NCBI RefSeq assembly: GCF_030272615.1
Contig: NC_081415.1
Location: 373,467,009 to 373,531,008 of the forward strand
From: Cryptomeria japonica
Lineage: Eukaryota; Streptophyta; Pinopsida; Cupressales; Cupressaceae
Reading direction: 5' to 3'
DNA length: 64,000 nucleotides
A program made the translations under genes and the position numbers. The notes under the pieces were generated by a model. It had not been told where the DNA came from, made no database searches, and worked only from the letters and a program-made list of their open reading frames with translations. Positions 1 to 11,977 of this stretch are shown in pieces; position 1 is the stretch's first letter; each line of letters begins with the position of its first letter.

Positions 1-41
1 TAAAAGCCTATGATGAAGAAGAAAGGACTTCTAAAGGTCTA

Positions 42-841
42 GTGTCATTACCAATCAGAGTGGGACCAGTAGAGAGAGATGTCCTTTTCCAAGTTCTTGA
101 TATTCCATTGTCATATAATATATTACTGGGTAGGCCATGGATTCATGAAATGAAGGTAGTACCGTCAACATACCATCAATGCTTAAAGTTTCCTTATAAC
201 AAAGCTGAAGTTAGTATTCCTGCTAATACAAATGTCGTTTGTAATGCATTGACAAAAGGTGCAGATACTTTTGTGCCTCTCCAAATGCAGATCTAGAAGC
301 ACTAATGAAAGACTTAGAAAAGAGATTGAAGATTACAAATACCAGCATGGATGGCTAAAAGATAGAACTGGTACTTTCATTAGTTTCTCTCCCTCCATCA
401 CCAAAACAGTTGGGCAAGCCATCAGAGGCTATGAGAACACAAACTTCAACTCCGAATACCATATATGATGGTCTCTTTGTACAGTCTTCTACCTCCTTGG
501 TGGATGAAATAGAAGAAGATGTTGTTTTTAACTGGCTCTTTAAGGAAGATAGTCAAAATGAGGAGGTACAACATTGTGAGATTTCCTCAAACCAATATGG
601 TCCTGGCTACAAAATGATTCAATGCATGGGGTACTTAGGTACTGGTCCTTTGGGCAAACAAAAGGAAGGTATTACTGAACCAATTCAGCTACAAACCAAA
701 TCCACAAATGATAAGGGTAGACTGGGATACGATCAAAAAAGACATCAGATCAACAACATGTTTCTAAGTCTAAGTGGCGAAAAGAATATCGCCTTTAACA
801 TTATAGGAAGTAGACACTCAATAAATAAAAGTAGAGTGTAG
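42..841 (+). pseudogene. Gypsy protease C-terminal end and G-patch-like segment
   Basis: Frame at 42-296 reads a retropepsin C-terminal stretch with YNILLGRPWIHEM, the usual plant Gypsy motif after the protease flap. The catalytic Asp lies upstream of the window. After frame changes near 270 and 420, the frame at 410-841 contains GPGYKMIQCMGYLGTGPLGK, which resembles a G-patch (glycine-rich nucleic-acid-binding) domain found between protease and RT in some plant Gypsy polyproteins. The frame is broken and not translatable as one protein. Protease assignment is firm; the G-patch call rests on spacing of aromatic and glycine residues. Confidence 0.7.
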
Positions 842-2065
842 AAAAGAGAAAGAGGAATCAACAGTCAAGAAAGAAGAAACAGTCAGTGCTCAAGCTTTGA
901 TGGTATCAGCTACAATAATACAGGAAGTTGAGGTCCTAGAAGATATAAGAGATAAAGTAGTAAGAATCAGAGAATTGTTTGCACCACTAAAAGTTTCAGT
1001 CACATATACTGGTAAGTAGCAAGTAGATGATTTAGAGACTAATTCAAATGAGTATGAATGGGGTCTTGACCACCTCTTAGACACATCCACTATAGAAACT
1101 CCAGAAGAGTCTAGCAATGTAATAAATAATTCTCAAGAGCTGATGCACATAAAACTAGAGAAATAAATACAGGAAATTAGACAAAAGAGACAAGCAAATT
1201 ATAAAAAAGGACTGAAAGAAGGAAGAATAACAGATTGCTTCTCATCTATGTACCCCTATCCTAAAATAGAATAAATCAGGTATAGCACTACACAAGAAGA
1301 GTTGGAATCTATAGAACAAGAACCAATTATCAGTCCAGAAGAAGCTGAATTGAGTAGATGACAACAAATCATAGAAACATCAAGATCATGTCAACAGGTG
1401 TGTCAGATACAAGTGACAAATGAACCACAACATGAAGGAACTTGCAACATTAAAGATGTTGGTATTAATACCATACATACACTTACTAAATCACCTGAAG
1501 AAGATTCAAAAAATTCACTTGATGACTCTGATGACAGTCTTATTCAAGATGATATCTACTCAGCCTCAAATTTTGAATCAGCTGATACAAACAATGAAAA
1601 TCTATCTGCTAATCTTATCGCTATTAAACCACAATATGACGTCCAGTCTAGTGTAGTGAACGAAATTACAAGTATGTCTATTGGATTAGATCAACTAAAT
1701 ATTAATGTGAACTTTAATAATCATGATCTGACTCTTCTTGGTCTCGAGACACTTACGCAAGGCATTCTTCTAGAACTCGACTTTTTGATCCACCATTGTG
1801 ATAACAATACCATGAATGCTCTTGAACCTATCCAAGATTTATCCTTAGTACATCCTGAATTGATTGACTGTACTTTACAAAACCATCCCATGAATATACC
1901 TACTTTTGCCAATGACTATACGTTAGCCTATTATCTCAATGTAGTCGAACCTATTGACTCTTCCACCAGTGAACAAAATGAAAACATGACTGAAGTGGAT
2001 ATCAAGTATCTTAGTCACAAAAACAAGAAAAAATAAATAAAATATTTGATGGCGAAAACCACATT
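842..2065 (+). pseudogene. Gypsy polyprotein linker between protease and RT, no recognised domain
   Basis: Continuation of the polyprotein with stops. A charged, coiled segment (about 842-1390) is followed by an open stretch at 1398-2036 (212 codons) rich in Asp, Asn and Ser. No catalytic motif is visible. Plant Tat elements often have a long, poorly conserved spacer here, so I treat it as decayed polyprotein rather than a separate gene. A frameshift near 2040 restores the RT frame. Confidence 0.5.
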
Positions 2066-2350
2066 GTGGCGGTAACAGAATCTAAAAAAGAGAAAATAAA
2101 GGACTTACCTAAAGGTGAAAACCTCTCTGAGGCGCCTGAAGGTGAGATACTTGATATACTACCAAGTCATTTCCAGGAAAGGTCCTCCATATTGATCAAG
2201 CCAACTCAGCCAGTGAACATTGGGAGTCAAGAGACACCATACATCATTCATTTAGCTCAATCACTATCAGCAGAAGAATTGAAGGAGTTCACTCAGCTAT
2301 TCTTAGAATTTTTTTTTTTTTTTGTGTGGACGTACTCTGATATGCCAGGC
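2066..2350 (+). pseudogene. Gypsy reverse transcriptase, N-terminal part up to the insertion point
   Basis: The frame from 2066 reads a segment ending VWTYSDMPG, the conserved start of plant Gypsy RT (usual form: FAWSYEDMPGLDP). A poly-T run at about 2309-2323 inserts extra Phe codons. The sequence stops at 2350 and resumes in register at 8857 with LDPDLIMHH, which shows the 6.5-kb segment between is a later insertion. Confidence 0.85.
2346..2350. repeat. Target-site duplication, left copy (CAGGC)
   Basis: CAGGC directly precedes the left LTR. The matching copy at 8852-8856 reads TAGGC, one C-to-T change. Confidence 0.8.
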
Positions 2351-3130
2351 TATTAGGATTCTCATAGATACTAAGAGGGGGGGGTGAATCAGTATCTAAC
2401 TGGTAATAAGATTTTCTTAACTTAAAACATGTAAAGTAGATTAATACTGTGTACTAGTAAACAAAAAGTAATGCAATAAACAGAGATAAAAACAACCACA
2501 TGAAAAACACACCATAACACAATATTTTAACGAGGAAACACTGTATGGGAAAAACCTCGGTGAGATTTGTGACCCACAATATTAACTTACTGGCCAATAA
2601 GAGAATATTACTGCTACAAGAGGGGCCTGCACATGCAGGAAGGCCAAGTTCCTAGAGCTCACTGCTCAAATACAAAATAGGAAGTCTCACTGACTTACTC
2701 TTATATTGCTTCAAAATAGCATTTATAATGCTAGATCCAGTACCGGTTTCTGCTCTTCTTCTTACATAAACCCTTAACCTATAATTCGCATAATAGGTCT
2801 ACCTTTTTCACCTAATTACATTCCTTCCTCACTTCTTAAATGTTCTACAATGATCTCTTATATATATGAGTCATTTTACAATGTTGCCAAGTAGGCTTAA
2901 AATGATTTTACAATAATAAACAAAATATATTAACAACAAAATTCATGTCGGCCTCTGTGCTGGTATGCTTCCTTTCTCAGTCAGTGCTAGTGGTCTGAGT
3001 GCCGGTGTAGAATCTAAATTTGCTAGTGCTAGTGGATTGCCTTGCCGGTGTCATAGGATTGTAAGGTTTCCATCAATGACAAAACCTTCAATCACCTATA
3101 ATATCTCATTGGAGTGTGCATTTGCCAACA
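2351..3130 (-). repeat. 3' LTR of the nested non-autonomous element
   Basis: About 780 bases, direct repeat of 8047-8851. It begins TATTAGG (mutated from TGTTAGG) and ends CCAACA. It lacks a short segment present in the other copy near 8396-8420 and shows scattered differences, so the insertion is not recent. Confidence 0.9.
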
Positions 3131-3146
3131 ATCTCCCCCTTTGACA
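3131..3146 (-). promoter_or_regulatory. Polypurine tract of the nested element
   Basis: Read on the minus strand it is TCAAAGGGGGAGAT followed directly by the LTR start TGTTGG, the standard plus-strand primer form of plant Copia-type elements. It sets the element's orientation as minus. Confidence 0.85.
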
Positions 3147-3320
3147 TTGATGGTAACACTCATGAGAAAATTCAAAAAAGTGTAGTCCAAAAATATGTTA
3201 CCAAAAATGTGTGAACTCCCCTTGAGAAGATGAGTCTTGATTATTTTCTCATACCCCTACTCCCCCTTTGGCATCAATGACAAAGGTTGTCAAAGTGTCA
3301 ATAAAGTATGGCTTCTTGTC

Positions 3321-6300
3321 TCAACCTTGTAACTGGGTGGTTACAATTTGAAAAAGATCTGCCAAAACCAAATTTAGGCTTTCAAGAAACTTTTTACTAT
3401 CTTTTATTGCTGCCTTTGTTCTTTGAATTGTACCGGTGAGGTGTTGCATTTTCTCTATCGATGTTTTCTGTCCTTGAACTAATACATCATATATTTCTTT
3501 CCTTAAACATGCGAGGTAGTCCAACTTTGGACTTAATCTCCATTTCAGATCCTTAGCCTTACTTTTTATTTTCTCCTTTTCTCTTTCTAGCTTTAGTAAC
3601 TCTTCCTCAAAACCTGTTATCTTTTGCTCAAAAATTGATAATGAATCAGATGAATTAATAAAATTGTCAGCTAGCTTATTAATTTCCTCCTGTATCTTGC
3701 TCATTTTCTTGTCTATGTTAGCTGTCAAAAAGTTCATCTTACAAATGTCTCTATACAAAGTTTTGAACTCCTTAAGTGTGCTACACAGTTCCAGTAGAAG
3801 TGTGTCAAACTACCTTGTACACTTCTTTAGTTGTTCCTCAAATAATTTTTGGTTTTCTTTTTCTAACCTCTCTTTGAATGCTTGTTCCTTTATTTTCTCA
3901 ACTATCACTATATTTTTAGTAATATATTTAGACAAAGTGTTGAGTTGACTCAAAGAATCCTTATTATCTACATTGCATTTTGGAGCTATCATCTTCAAAA
4001 TTGGAATTGTGTCATCTATAGCTTTATATGCCTGTGAACTATAATCTGTTATTTTCTTTATAGAATCTAAAAGAACTTCAGTTACATTTGTTGATTTAGA
4101 TCCTATAGTTGAGGAGCTAACATTCTAAATTCCACTGGTGGGAGCAATATCCTTGCTTGCAGTTAGCTTTGGTAGGTCAGTTTGTGTTTCCATTTCCTTA
4201 AGCAATGGTTTGTTTTGCTCAATAGTTGGCAGTGGCACTGATTTTGTATTAACCTGTTCCTATGCTGGAGCCTGTTGCTCTGCTTGTTGCTTTGATTGTT
4301 GTTCTATTTTCCCATCAGTCGATTTACCTTCAGTGTTATCTGTGTTATCAGTTACCGGTGGCTTACTAGCCATATCTGTCTTACTAATTGTGTCCTTGTC
4401 TATCATAATGTTGACTTTCTGAGTATCAACATCAACTGTGTATAGTTCCTTAGAATTAGGATTTGTATCCTCTTGTGATGCATCCATACTCTCATCAGCC
4501 GGTTGATCTTCAGTTGTTGTTACCGGTGGAGTAACTTGAGGTGGTGGGGATAAATTATCTCTTATTTTGATGCTTGGAGATCCACCAACCTTTCCTTTTC
4601 CCTTATCCTTGTCTTTCTGATATACCTTGATTGGTTTAGGGTTTCTATACTCTTCCTATTTTTCCTTCTCAACAAGGAATATATCCCATGCATTTTCAGT
4701 TTCCTCTGCAACCTCATTTACTCTTCCAACCATTAGTGCAATATGTTGGTGTGCAGTAGAGAATACTGACTGGTTAGCCTCTACAATTAGATCATCTATT
4801 TCTTTCGGAGAGTTAATTGGGTAGACAACAAGTAGTTTCTCAATCTTTATTTTCTTGTCAAGCTCTATAATAGCTTGCCTTCTAGCTTCAAGTCTCTTAA
4901 ATAGTTCTACCAGTACTTCATCTACAATTTACATCAAAAATTTCTTGTAGATATCTAAGTGTAGAATTACACTATTTTCAACTTTCTCCTTGTCATCAAC
5001 TGATAATGTATCATATAGTTTGTTAATGTTCTTAAGTTGTCCTTCCTCTATTATTTCATCCAACAGTTTGTCAATTGGAGCAATATTTTGTTGAGTCCTT
5101 TTCTTTGGTGTCAACTTTTTCTTCTTAGGAGTAGAGTTCTTGATCGGGGGCCTCACTGCCTGTTCTTTTTGCCTAGTTCTTCTAGGTGAAGGTGTGGATA
5201 CCGTTGAAGGTTCCCTTTTCCTTACAACTCTTTTAAATGCTGTAGGCATATCACTCTCTGAAGAAGTTGTTACCGGTGAAAGGTGAGTTTCTGGTTGTTG
5301 TGCTTGTAACTCATCTTCAGTGACACCGGTTTGTTTCAGTACATCTTCTTTTATAGCCTTAGCCTGCCTTGAACCTCTCCTCACTGTTGCTTCTACTTTC
5401 TTCACTCTCTTTTTGGATTGAATTTGTTTTTCAATGGTTTCAGCACTACCGAATACCTCTTCCTTAGGTTCATTGGGTGCTTCCAGAAGGGCTTTAGCAT
5501 ATGTTTCAATGATGTGATCATCTATCTCATAACCCATTTTAGTAACCCAAATTGTTCTTGGGGTATCTTCTTCCATCCAAATCTCATCCTTGTATTTATT
5601 TACAATTTCCTATGACAGTATGAATCTAGCATTCATCCGGGCCTTCAATGCTAGAAAATACTCATTGATATTCTTTTCTTTGTTTTCACCCATATTGTTC
5701 AATAGGTCTAATAACTATTTCCCTACCGGTATGTCAAATCCAAGGTTCTTGTTACCTATACCAGGCACCTATTTGGTTATATGTAACATTAGGCAAACAA
5801 GTAAGTTACCAAATCTGAATGTCCCTTTCTTGTCCTTCTTGATCTTTCCTAGATTGTCAATAAGTTCATCCTTTAACCATTCACATACATCAATTTTCAC
5901 ATTATCTTTAACCATATCATGAGCATTTTTCATGCATAAGCTGGAAACTGAGTTAAGTCTGTTTGCATGAGTTGTTTTGTAACCTAGAATCATGCTAATG
6001 AATCTCACATTTATGTCAGTTATATCATTCACCCTTAAAGACCTTTTGTCGGATGTTGCACTTGTTAGGTTCATTACTAGGCCATTTGAGACCTTCTTTG
6101 TCTTGTCTGGTCTATTACCGGTGGAAGGTAACCCTGTTACAGCTTTCATAGCTTCCTTGGTAATTTTATGAACCGAATCTAGCCAAAAGAAAGCACCATG
6201 TACCTTGCTCAATACTATCCTAATAACTTCCTTAGGGAAATCCAGAATGCTGAGGATTTCAGTGAATCCTAGGGTTTCAATAATTTTGTGTTCAGGTTTC

Positions 6301-6557
6301 ACATTACCAAAATCATCACATATGATAGTTTTGTACATGTTCTTGATTTCCTTATCTCCTAATTCTTCTATGTGGCAATGGATGTATATTCTAGGGTCTT
6401 CTGCAAAAACTACTCCTTTGGGGATTTGAGAAAATGCACCAATATTGTCATCCTTCTTAGCTATTTCGGGAACTAATTGAAATATGGGCCTAGGGCATTT
6501 GATTACCTCGACTACAATAGGGTTTTCTATGAATTCAGGTATAGAAGAGGATGCCAT
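3321..6557 (-). pseudogene. 1,078-codon ORF of unknown function carried by the non-autonomous element
   Basis: A single minus-strand frame runs from ATG at 6557 to TGA at 3321. It is broken only by eight in-frame stops (starting at 5769, 5715, 5610, 4929, 4656, 4260, 4125, 3810), with no frameshift. Residues 1-262 look globular (start MASSSIPEFIENP; includes HGAFFWLDSVHKITKEAMK). The middle is basic and Ser/Thr/Pro-rich, with clusters such as KKKKLTPKKRT, then Gln- and Asp-rich. The last ~220 residues are Lys/Glu-rich and predicted coiled coil. No enzyme motif is visible and I do not recognise it. It occupies the usual place of pol. Upkeep of one frame over 3.2 kb implies it was once a real protein. 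Confidence 0.75.
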
Positions 6558-6861
6558 GACTATAAATACCTTTTTCTGCCTTTCGAAAGATTGATTACTG
6601 AAATGCTTTGCCTCTTTTCTCGAAATGCCTTAGCTCTGAAAATTTTGCACTCTTCAAATGTTTGAATGCTCGGTGAAGTGAAATGGAGCCAAAAACACTA
6701 ATTTATAATGTCAATCTGCCAACTACCACATTTAATGCTTGCTAGTTAAGTAATCACTTAGCATATCTGCCGGTATAGAAGTAATTTCAACTTCTTACCA
6801 TCAACCGAGGGAGTAATAGCATATTTCTCATTTGATTGCTAGACCCTCAAAAGAGTTTTAT
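6558..6861. other. Spacer between the two ORFs of the non-autonomous element
   Basis: 304 bases, AT-rich, with no open frame of note. It would be the leader of the downstream long ORF on the minus strand. I see no clear promoter or splice signal. Confidence 0.5.
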
Positions 6862-7974
6862 TCAATTAGATGAAGAGACTCCTACCGATGGAGTGTTACT
6901 TCCTTCTACTGGTGGAGGAGTATTCCCAACACCATTTAGGTCTGACTTTCTAATCCATTGTTTTGAGAATTCTTGCTTAACTTCTTCAACTAATTCTTTT
7001 CCTTTCAAACTAGAACCTTTGTTGTCTGTCGGTGGTGCCTTACTTTTGTAGAATTTTGCAATATGTCCAATCTTGTTACAAGCATAACAAGTCACATTAT
7101 TTTTCTGAATAGCCTTCCCATAACCTATGCTGGTTTGTGTTCTACATTGATTAGATAAGTGTCCAAATCTTCCACAGACAGAACATCTTACATTCATTCT
7201 GCAATTTTCAGAGTTATGACCAATTTTGTTGCATTTTGAACATTGACCGGTGGGTGCATTAGCATTCTGATAATTTCTAGATCTACATTGATTTTCTCTA
7301 TGACCATACTTGTTATAGTTAAAGCATTTGCCATTGAATTTATAAGCAGTAGATTGTCTTACCAGTTTGCTATGATCCTGTGTGTTTGCAGTACCATAGC
7401 TTTCTCCAACTTCAAAGTCAATTCCACAAGTGTCACCTTTAGGTTTTTGATTCTTTAGCAAGTTACCAAGTTATTCTGAGCTTTTCTTGAATTTCTCTTT
7501 ATGCTAATTTGCAGTATCTAGTTCTCTTTCTAAGACTTCTTTCTTCCTCATCAGTTCATTTGAGTCATTCTCTGTGTGCATCAAATCTATCTTCAACAAA
7601 TCATTTTCATAACTAAGTCTTTTGTTTTCATTTGCAGCATCACTTAGTCTTCTAGTCAAATCTTCTTCATTCTTTTTTCTATCTTCAATTTATTTACATA
7701 ATCTCATAGTCATATCCTGCATCTCATTCTTTATTGTCATGTTCTCTTGCTTCAGTTTGTTTATCATATCATTAAGAGTTTATTTTTCATCATTCTCATT
7801 TTGCATCTTTTCACAAAGTTCTCTTCTCTTATTTCTTGAAATAGTAAGATTTTCTTGAAGTGCTTAAATAATATCCTGAGTTGCTTTTAGGTCATCTTCA
7901 AGTTTGATATTTTTCAATCTTTCTCCATCATAGTCTGAGAGAGCTGCTTCAAGTTGCTTCATCAAGTTTTCCAT
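6862..7974 (-). pseudogene. Gag-like protein: coiled coil plus four CCHC zinc knuckles
   Basis: One minus-strand frame from the first ATG at 7974 (59 bases past the primer site) to 6862, about 370 codons with five in-frame stops. The N-terminal ~170 residues are a Glu/Lys/Leu-rich coiled coil. The rest holds four zinc knuckles: CFNYNKYGHRENQC, CSKCNKIGHNSENC, CSVCGRFGHLSNQC and CYACNKIGHIAKFY. The middle two are canonical CX2CX4HX4C; the first has Tyr for the second Cys and the fourth has Tyr for the last Cys. The UBN2-type N-terminal domain usual in Copia Gag is missing. The likely role was RNA binding and packaging. Confidence 0.8.
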
Positions 7975-8032
7975 CTCTACCGGTGTCAAGATCTTCCTCA
8001 AGCTGTTAGGGTTCTAAAAAATAGAGGACCAG

Positions 8033-8044
8033 GCTCTGATACCA
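8033..8044 (-). promoter_or_regulatory. Primer-binding site, initiator tRNA-Met
   Basis: On the minus strand TGGTATCAGAGC follows the LTR end by two bases. It is complementary to the 3' end of plant tRNA-iMet, the primer used by most plant Copia elements. Confidence 0.9.
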
Positions 8045-8046
8045 AT

Positions 8047-8851
8047 TGTTAGGATTCCCACATATACTAAGAGGGGGGGGATGAATCAATATCTAACCGA
8101 TAATGAGATTTTCTTAACTTAAAACATGTAAAGCATATTAATACTGTGTACCGGTAAACAGAAAGTAATACAATAAACAAAGATAAAAACAACCACATGA
8201 AAAACACACCATAACACAATAGTTTAACGAGGAAACGTGGTGTGGGAAAAACCTCGGTGGGATTTGTGACCCACAATATTCACTTACTGGCCAATAAGAG
8301 AATATTACTTCTACAAGAGGGGCCTGCACATGCAGGAAGGCCAAGTGCCTAGAGCTCACTACTCAAATACAAAATAGGAAGTCTCACTGACTTACAAAAT
8401 GGATTATATAAATCCAGTGTCTTGTACTACTTCAAAATAGCATCTATAATGCCAGATCCAATACCGGTTTCTACTCTACTTCTTACATAAACCCTTAACC
8501 TATAATTCACATAATAGGTCTACCTTTTTTGCCTAATTACATTCCTTCCTCACTTCTTAAATGTTCTACAATGATCTCTTATATATATGAGTCATTTTAC
8601 AATGTTGCCAAGTTGACTTAAAATGATTTTACAATAATAAACAAAAGATATTAACAACAAAATTCCTGTCGGCCTCTGTGCCAGTATGCTTCCTTTCTCA
8701 ACTGGTGCCGGTGGTCTGAGTGCCGGTGTAGAATCTAAATTTGCTGGTGCCATTGAATTGCCTTGCCGGTGTCATAGGATTGTAAGGTTGCCATCAATGA
8801 CAAAACCTTCAATCACCTACAATGTCTCATTGGAGTGTGCATTTACCAACA
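8047..8851 (-). repeat. 5' LTR of the nested non-autonomous element
   Basis: About 805 bases, ends TGTTAGG and CCAACA (plus-strand reading), direct repeat of 2351-3130. It is next to the primer site, so it is the promoter LTR for minus-strand transcription. Confidence 0.9.
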
Positions 8852-8856
8852 TAGGC
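8852..8856. repeat. Target-site duplication, right copy (TAGGC)
   Basis: Matches CAGGC at 2346-2350 with one change. The Gypsy RT frame resumes from here. Confidence 0.8.
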
Positions 8857-11800
8857 TTGGATCCTGATCTCATTATGCACCATCTTTTAATTACACCATG
8901 AGTAAAACTAGTTAAGCAAAAACTCCATAAGATGCACCCGCATGTAGCACTATTGGTCAAGGCTGAACTAGAAAAACTGCTCAAAGCTGGATTCATCAGA
9001 GCTATAGATTATGCCAAATGGATTTCAAACATAGTACTTATATCAAAGGCAGACAAGTCTATTAAAGTTTGTACTGATTTTAGAGATCTTAACAAAGCAA
9101 TTCCGAAGGATGACTTTCCATTACCAAACATTGATAAGATAGTTGACATGACTGTTGGGTATGAAATGTACTCACTAATGGATGGATTCTCCAAATACAA
9201 TCAAATCAAAATAGCTCTAGGAGATCAAGAAAAGACAACTTTCACCTTTGCATGGGGAACCTTTTGCTAGAACGTCATGCCATTTGGGCTAAAGAATGTA
9301 GAAGCAACCTATCAAAGAGCAGTTACAACTATTTTTCATGATATGATGCATAAGAATATGGAAGATTATGTTGATGAAACCTTAGTGAAGACTATGAAAA
9401 GATCAACGCATATTCAAGAGTTAGGTCCTATACTCGGTAGAATGGAAAAGTTCAAACTCTGGTTAAATCTAAAGAAGTGTGCATTTGGAGTGACATCTGG
9501 TAAACTACTTGGCTATATCATTTCAATGAAGGGAATCAAGGTTGATCCTAAGAAGGTCCAAGCTATAATGGAAATGCCTCCTCCGAAGAACATCAGTCAA
9601 ATGAGAAGTCTATAGGGACGTCTCCTATCCATTAGAAGATTCATTTCTTAGCTAGCAGAAAAAGCTCAACCTTTCACAAAGGTATTGAGAAAAGGAATAA
9701 TATACAACTGGGATCGGCAGTGCGAACAACATCTTCAATAGATAAAAGAGTACCTATTGAATCCATTGATATTGATGCCACTGATTTAGGGTAAACCACT
9801 AATCTTATATATATCAGCAACTGATTCATCACTGGGGGCACTTCTAGTGCAACAGGATGACAACAAAAAGGAATGCACTATTTATTACATCAGTAGGACA
9901 TTGGTGTCTTATGAAATGAACTACACTATAATAGAAAAAACATGCTTGGTGTTAGTCTTTGCATCATAAAAACTGAGACACTACATGCTAGCACATTTAG
10001 TCATGCTAGTGGCCAAAATTGATCCACTCAAGTATCTTCTCAATAAGGCAAGACTTACAGGAAGATCAGTGAAATGGGTCATGATTCTTACAGAGTTTGA
10101 CATTGAATATGTGGAATGCAAAGCCATAAAAAAATAGGTAATTGCTGATCAACTTATTGAAGCTCTGCTTGAGGACACTTAACTGCTATGCATAGAGTTT
10201 CTAGATGATTCTATAATGCACCTTACTCAACAACCTTGGAAAATGTTCTTTGATGGGTCCTTTACCCAAAATGGTTCAGTTGTTGGCATATTATTCATTA
10301 CTCCTCAGAAGTATTCAATCCCAAAGTCTTATAAGATTCTATTCCCTTGTACAAACAACATTGCAAAATATGAAGCTTTGGTGAACGGGATCAAGCTAAC
10401 TATTGGATGGAAGGTTGCAAAATTGTATATCTATGGAGATTCTCAGCTGGTGGTTAATCAAATCAATGATACATATCAGACTCGAGATTAGAAATTGATG
10501 CCTTATAAGAGGATGGTTGATGATCTTAAGAAGTACTTTACTTTTGTATCATTCAAACAGATTCCTAGGTCCGCAAAAAGAGCAGCAGACACTATGGCTA
10601 CCTTGGTATCTATACCTGAGCTATAGGAGTCCAATTTTTGCTTTGATTTCCTGGTGGAAGAGTTATATTACCTCGCCTATGATTCTCCTAAGACCCAAAT
10701 AGTCTGTTCTATTATTGGACATGACTCATCCCAATACAGTCATATCTACAAGACCCAATTATTCTTGGAAATCTTACTCGAAATAAGAAAACAAACCTAA
10801 CTTGAAATGCTTCACAATATGTTATCATTGCTAACAATTTATTTAGATGAGGTTTGGATGGTACATTGCTTAGATGTATAGAAACTGAAGAATCTAAATG
10901 TGCATTATCGGAAGTCCATGAAGGTATTTGTGGATCTCATTCGAATGGTCTTACTTTAGCTCAGAAACTATTATGGGCTGGCTACTACTGGCCAAACATG
11001 GAAAAAGATGCCATCCAATTCACTAAGATTTGTGAGAAATGCCAGCTTCATGGAAATCTCATACATGCCTCGGCAAGGGACCTCATACCATTTATTACAC
11101 ACTGGCCTTTTCAACAATGGGCCTTTGATCTCATTGGTCAGATATATCCTGCATCATCCAACAAACATAAATTCATCATAACTGTCACTGAGTACTTCAC
11201 CAAGTGGGTAGAGGTGGTTTCGCTCATTAAAGCAATTGGTAAACAAGTCGCCTTGTTCATCCTAAACTATATCATTTGCAGGTATGGGATACCTTCATCA
11301 ATTGTGACTGATAATGGATGACAGTTTAAGAATAAAGATCTAGACAAGCTTTGTGAGAAATTCAAATAAAGCAACATTGGTCATCGGTATACTACCCTCA
11401 AGGTAATGGATAAGCTAAAGTGTCTAACAAAAACCTATTGACTATCTTGCATAGAACAGTGAACAAATCCGGGAAGGATTGGCATCTACAACTCAATCCT
11501 GCACTATGGGCTTACAGAACAAGTATCAAAACACCTACTGGGGCTACACCTTTCTCTTTGGTGTATGGGTCCAAAGAAGTACTACCTATTGAAGTAGAAA
11601 TACCATCTCTAAGAGTTTATTTGCAAGGTCTTGTTACTGATGAAGACTATAGGATATCTAGATTGCAAGAACTCAAATTGTTGGATGAACGTCGGCAAGT
11701 GGCATTTGATCATCTCAGAGTGTATCAAAAGAGAATGTCTAGAGGATATAACAAGAAGGTTCGACAAAGAGAATTTCAGGTTGGTGACCTAGTTCTGAGA

Positions 11801-11977
11801 GAAAATCCAAAAAATCAATAGTTTTGCGATAATAAAGGGAAGTTTGAACCCAACTGGCTAGGTCCCTACATTGTTACTGCAGTATTCGGCTCTAGTGCCT
11901 ATCAACTCTCAAACTTGGAAGGAGAACATCTCCATGAACCGATTAACACAATCCACTTGAAGAAATTCTTCGCTTAG
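8857..11977 (+). pseudogene. Gypsy pol: RT, RNase H, second RNase H, integrase (decayed)
   Basis: RT spans about 8857-9615, with CTDFRDLNKA, VMPFGLKNVEATYQRA and YVDETLVKT where YVDD is expected. RNase H (about 9780-10130) has SATDSSLGALL. A second RNase H (about 10234-10480) keeps its acidic residues in FFDGSFTQNG, AKYEALVNGI and YGDSQLVVNQI. Integrase (about 10854-11820) has an intact HHCC finger (HEGICGSH ... CEKCQ) and the Asp residues of AFDLIG and VTDNG. In the expected NGQAE the Gln codon is TAA and the catalytic Glu is Lys. The end reads WLGPYIV ... LKKFFA, stop at 11975. At least two frameshifts (between 10491 and 10854, and between 11321 and 11420) and over a dozen stops, mostly TAG. 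Confidence 0.9.

Larger units (their letters stand above)
2351..8851 (-). mobile_element. Non-autonomous LTR retrotransposon (gag-like ORF plus 1,078-codon ORF, no pol)
   Basis: Two direct LTRs (2351-3130 and 8047-8851) bound about 4.9 kb. On the minus strand the order is LTR, tRNA-iMet primer site, gag-like ORF (7974-6862), long ORF (6557-3321), polypurine tract, LTR. No protease, integrase, RT or RNase H motif is seen in any frame. It sits inside the Gypsy RT with a 5-bp duplication. LTR core, primer site and polypurine tract resemble those of plant Copia elements, including the one at 23070-28892. It must have relied on enzymes supplied in trans. Confidence 0.85.
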
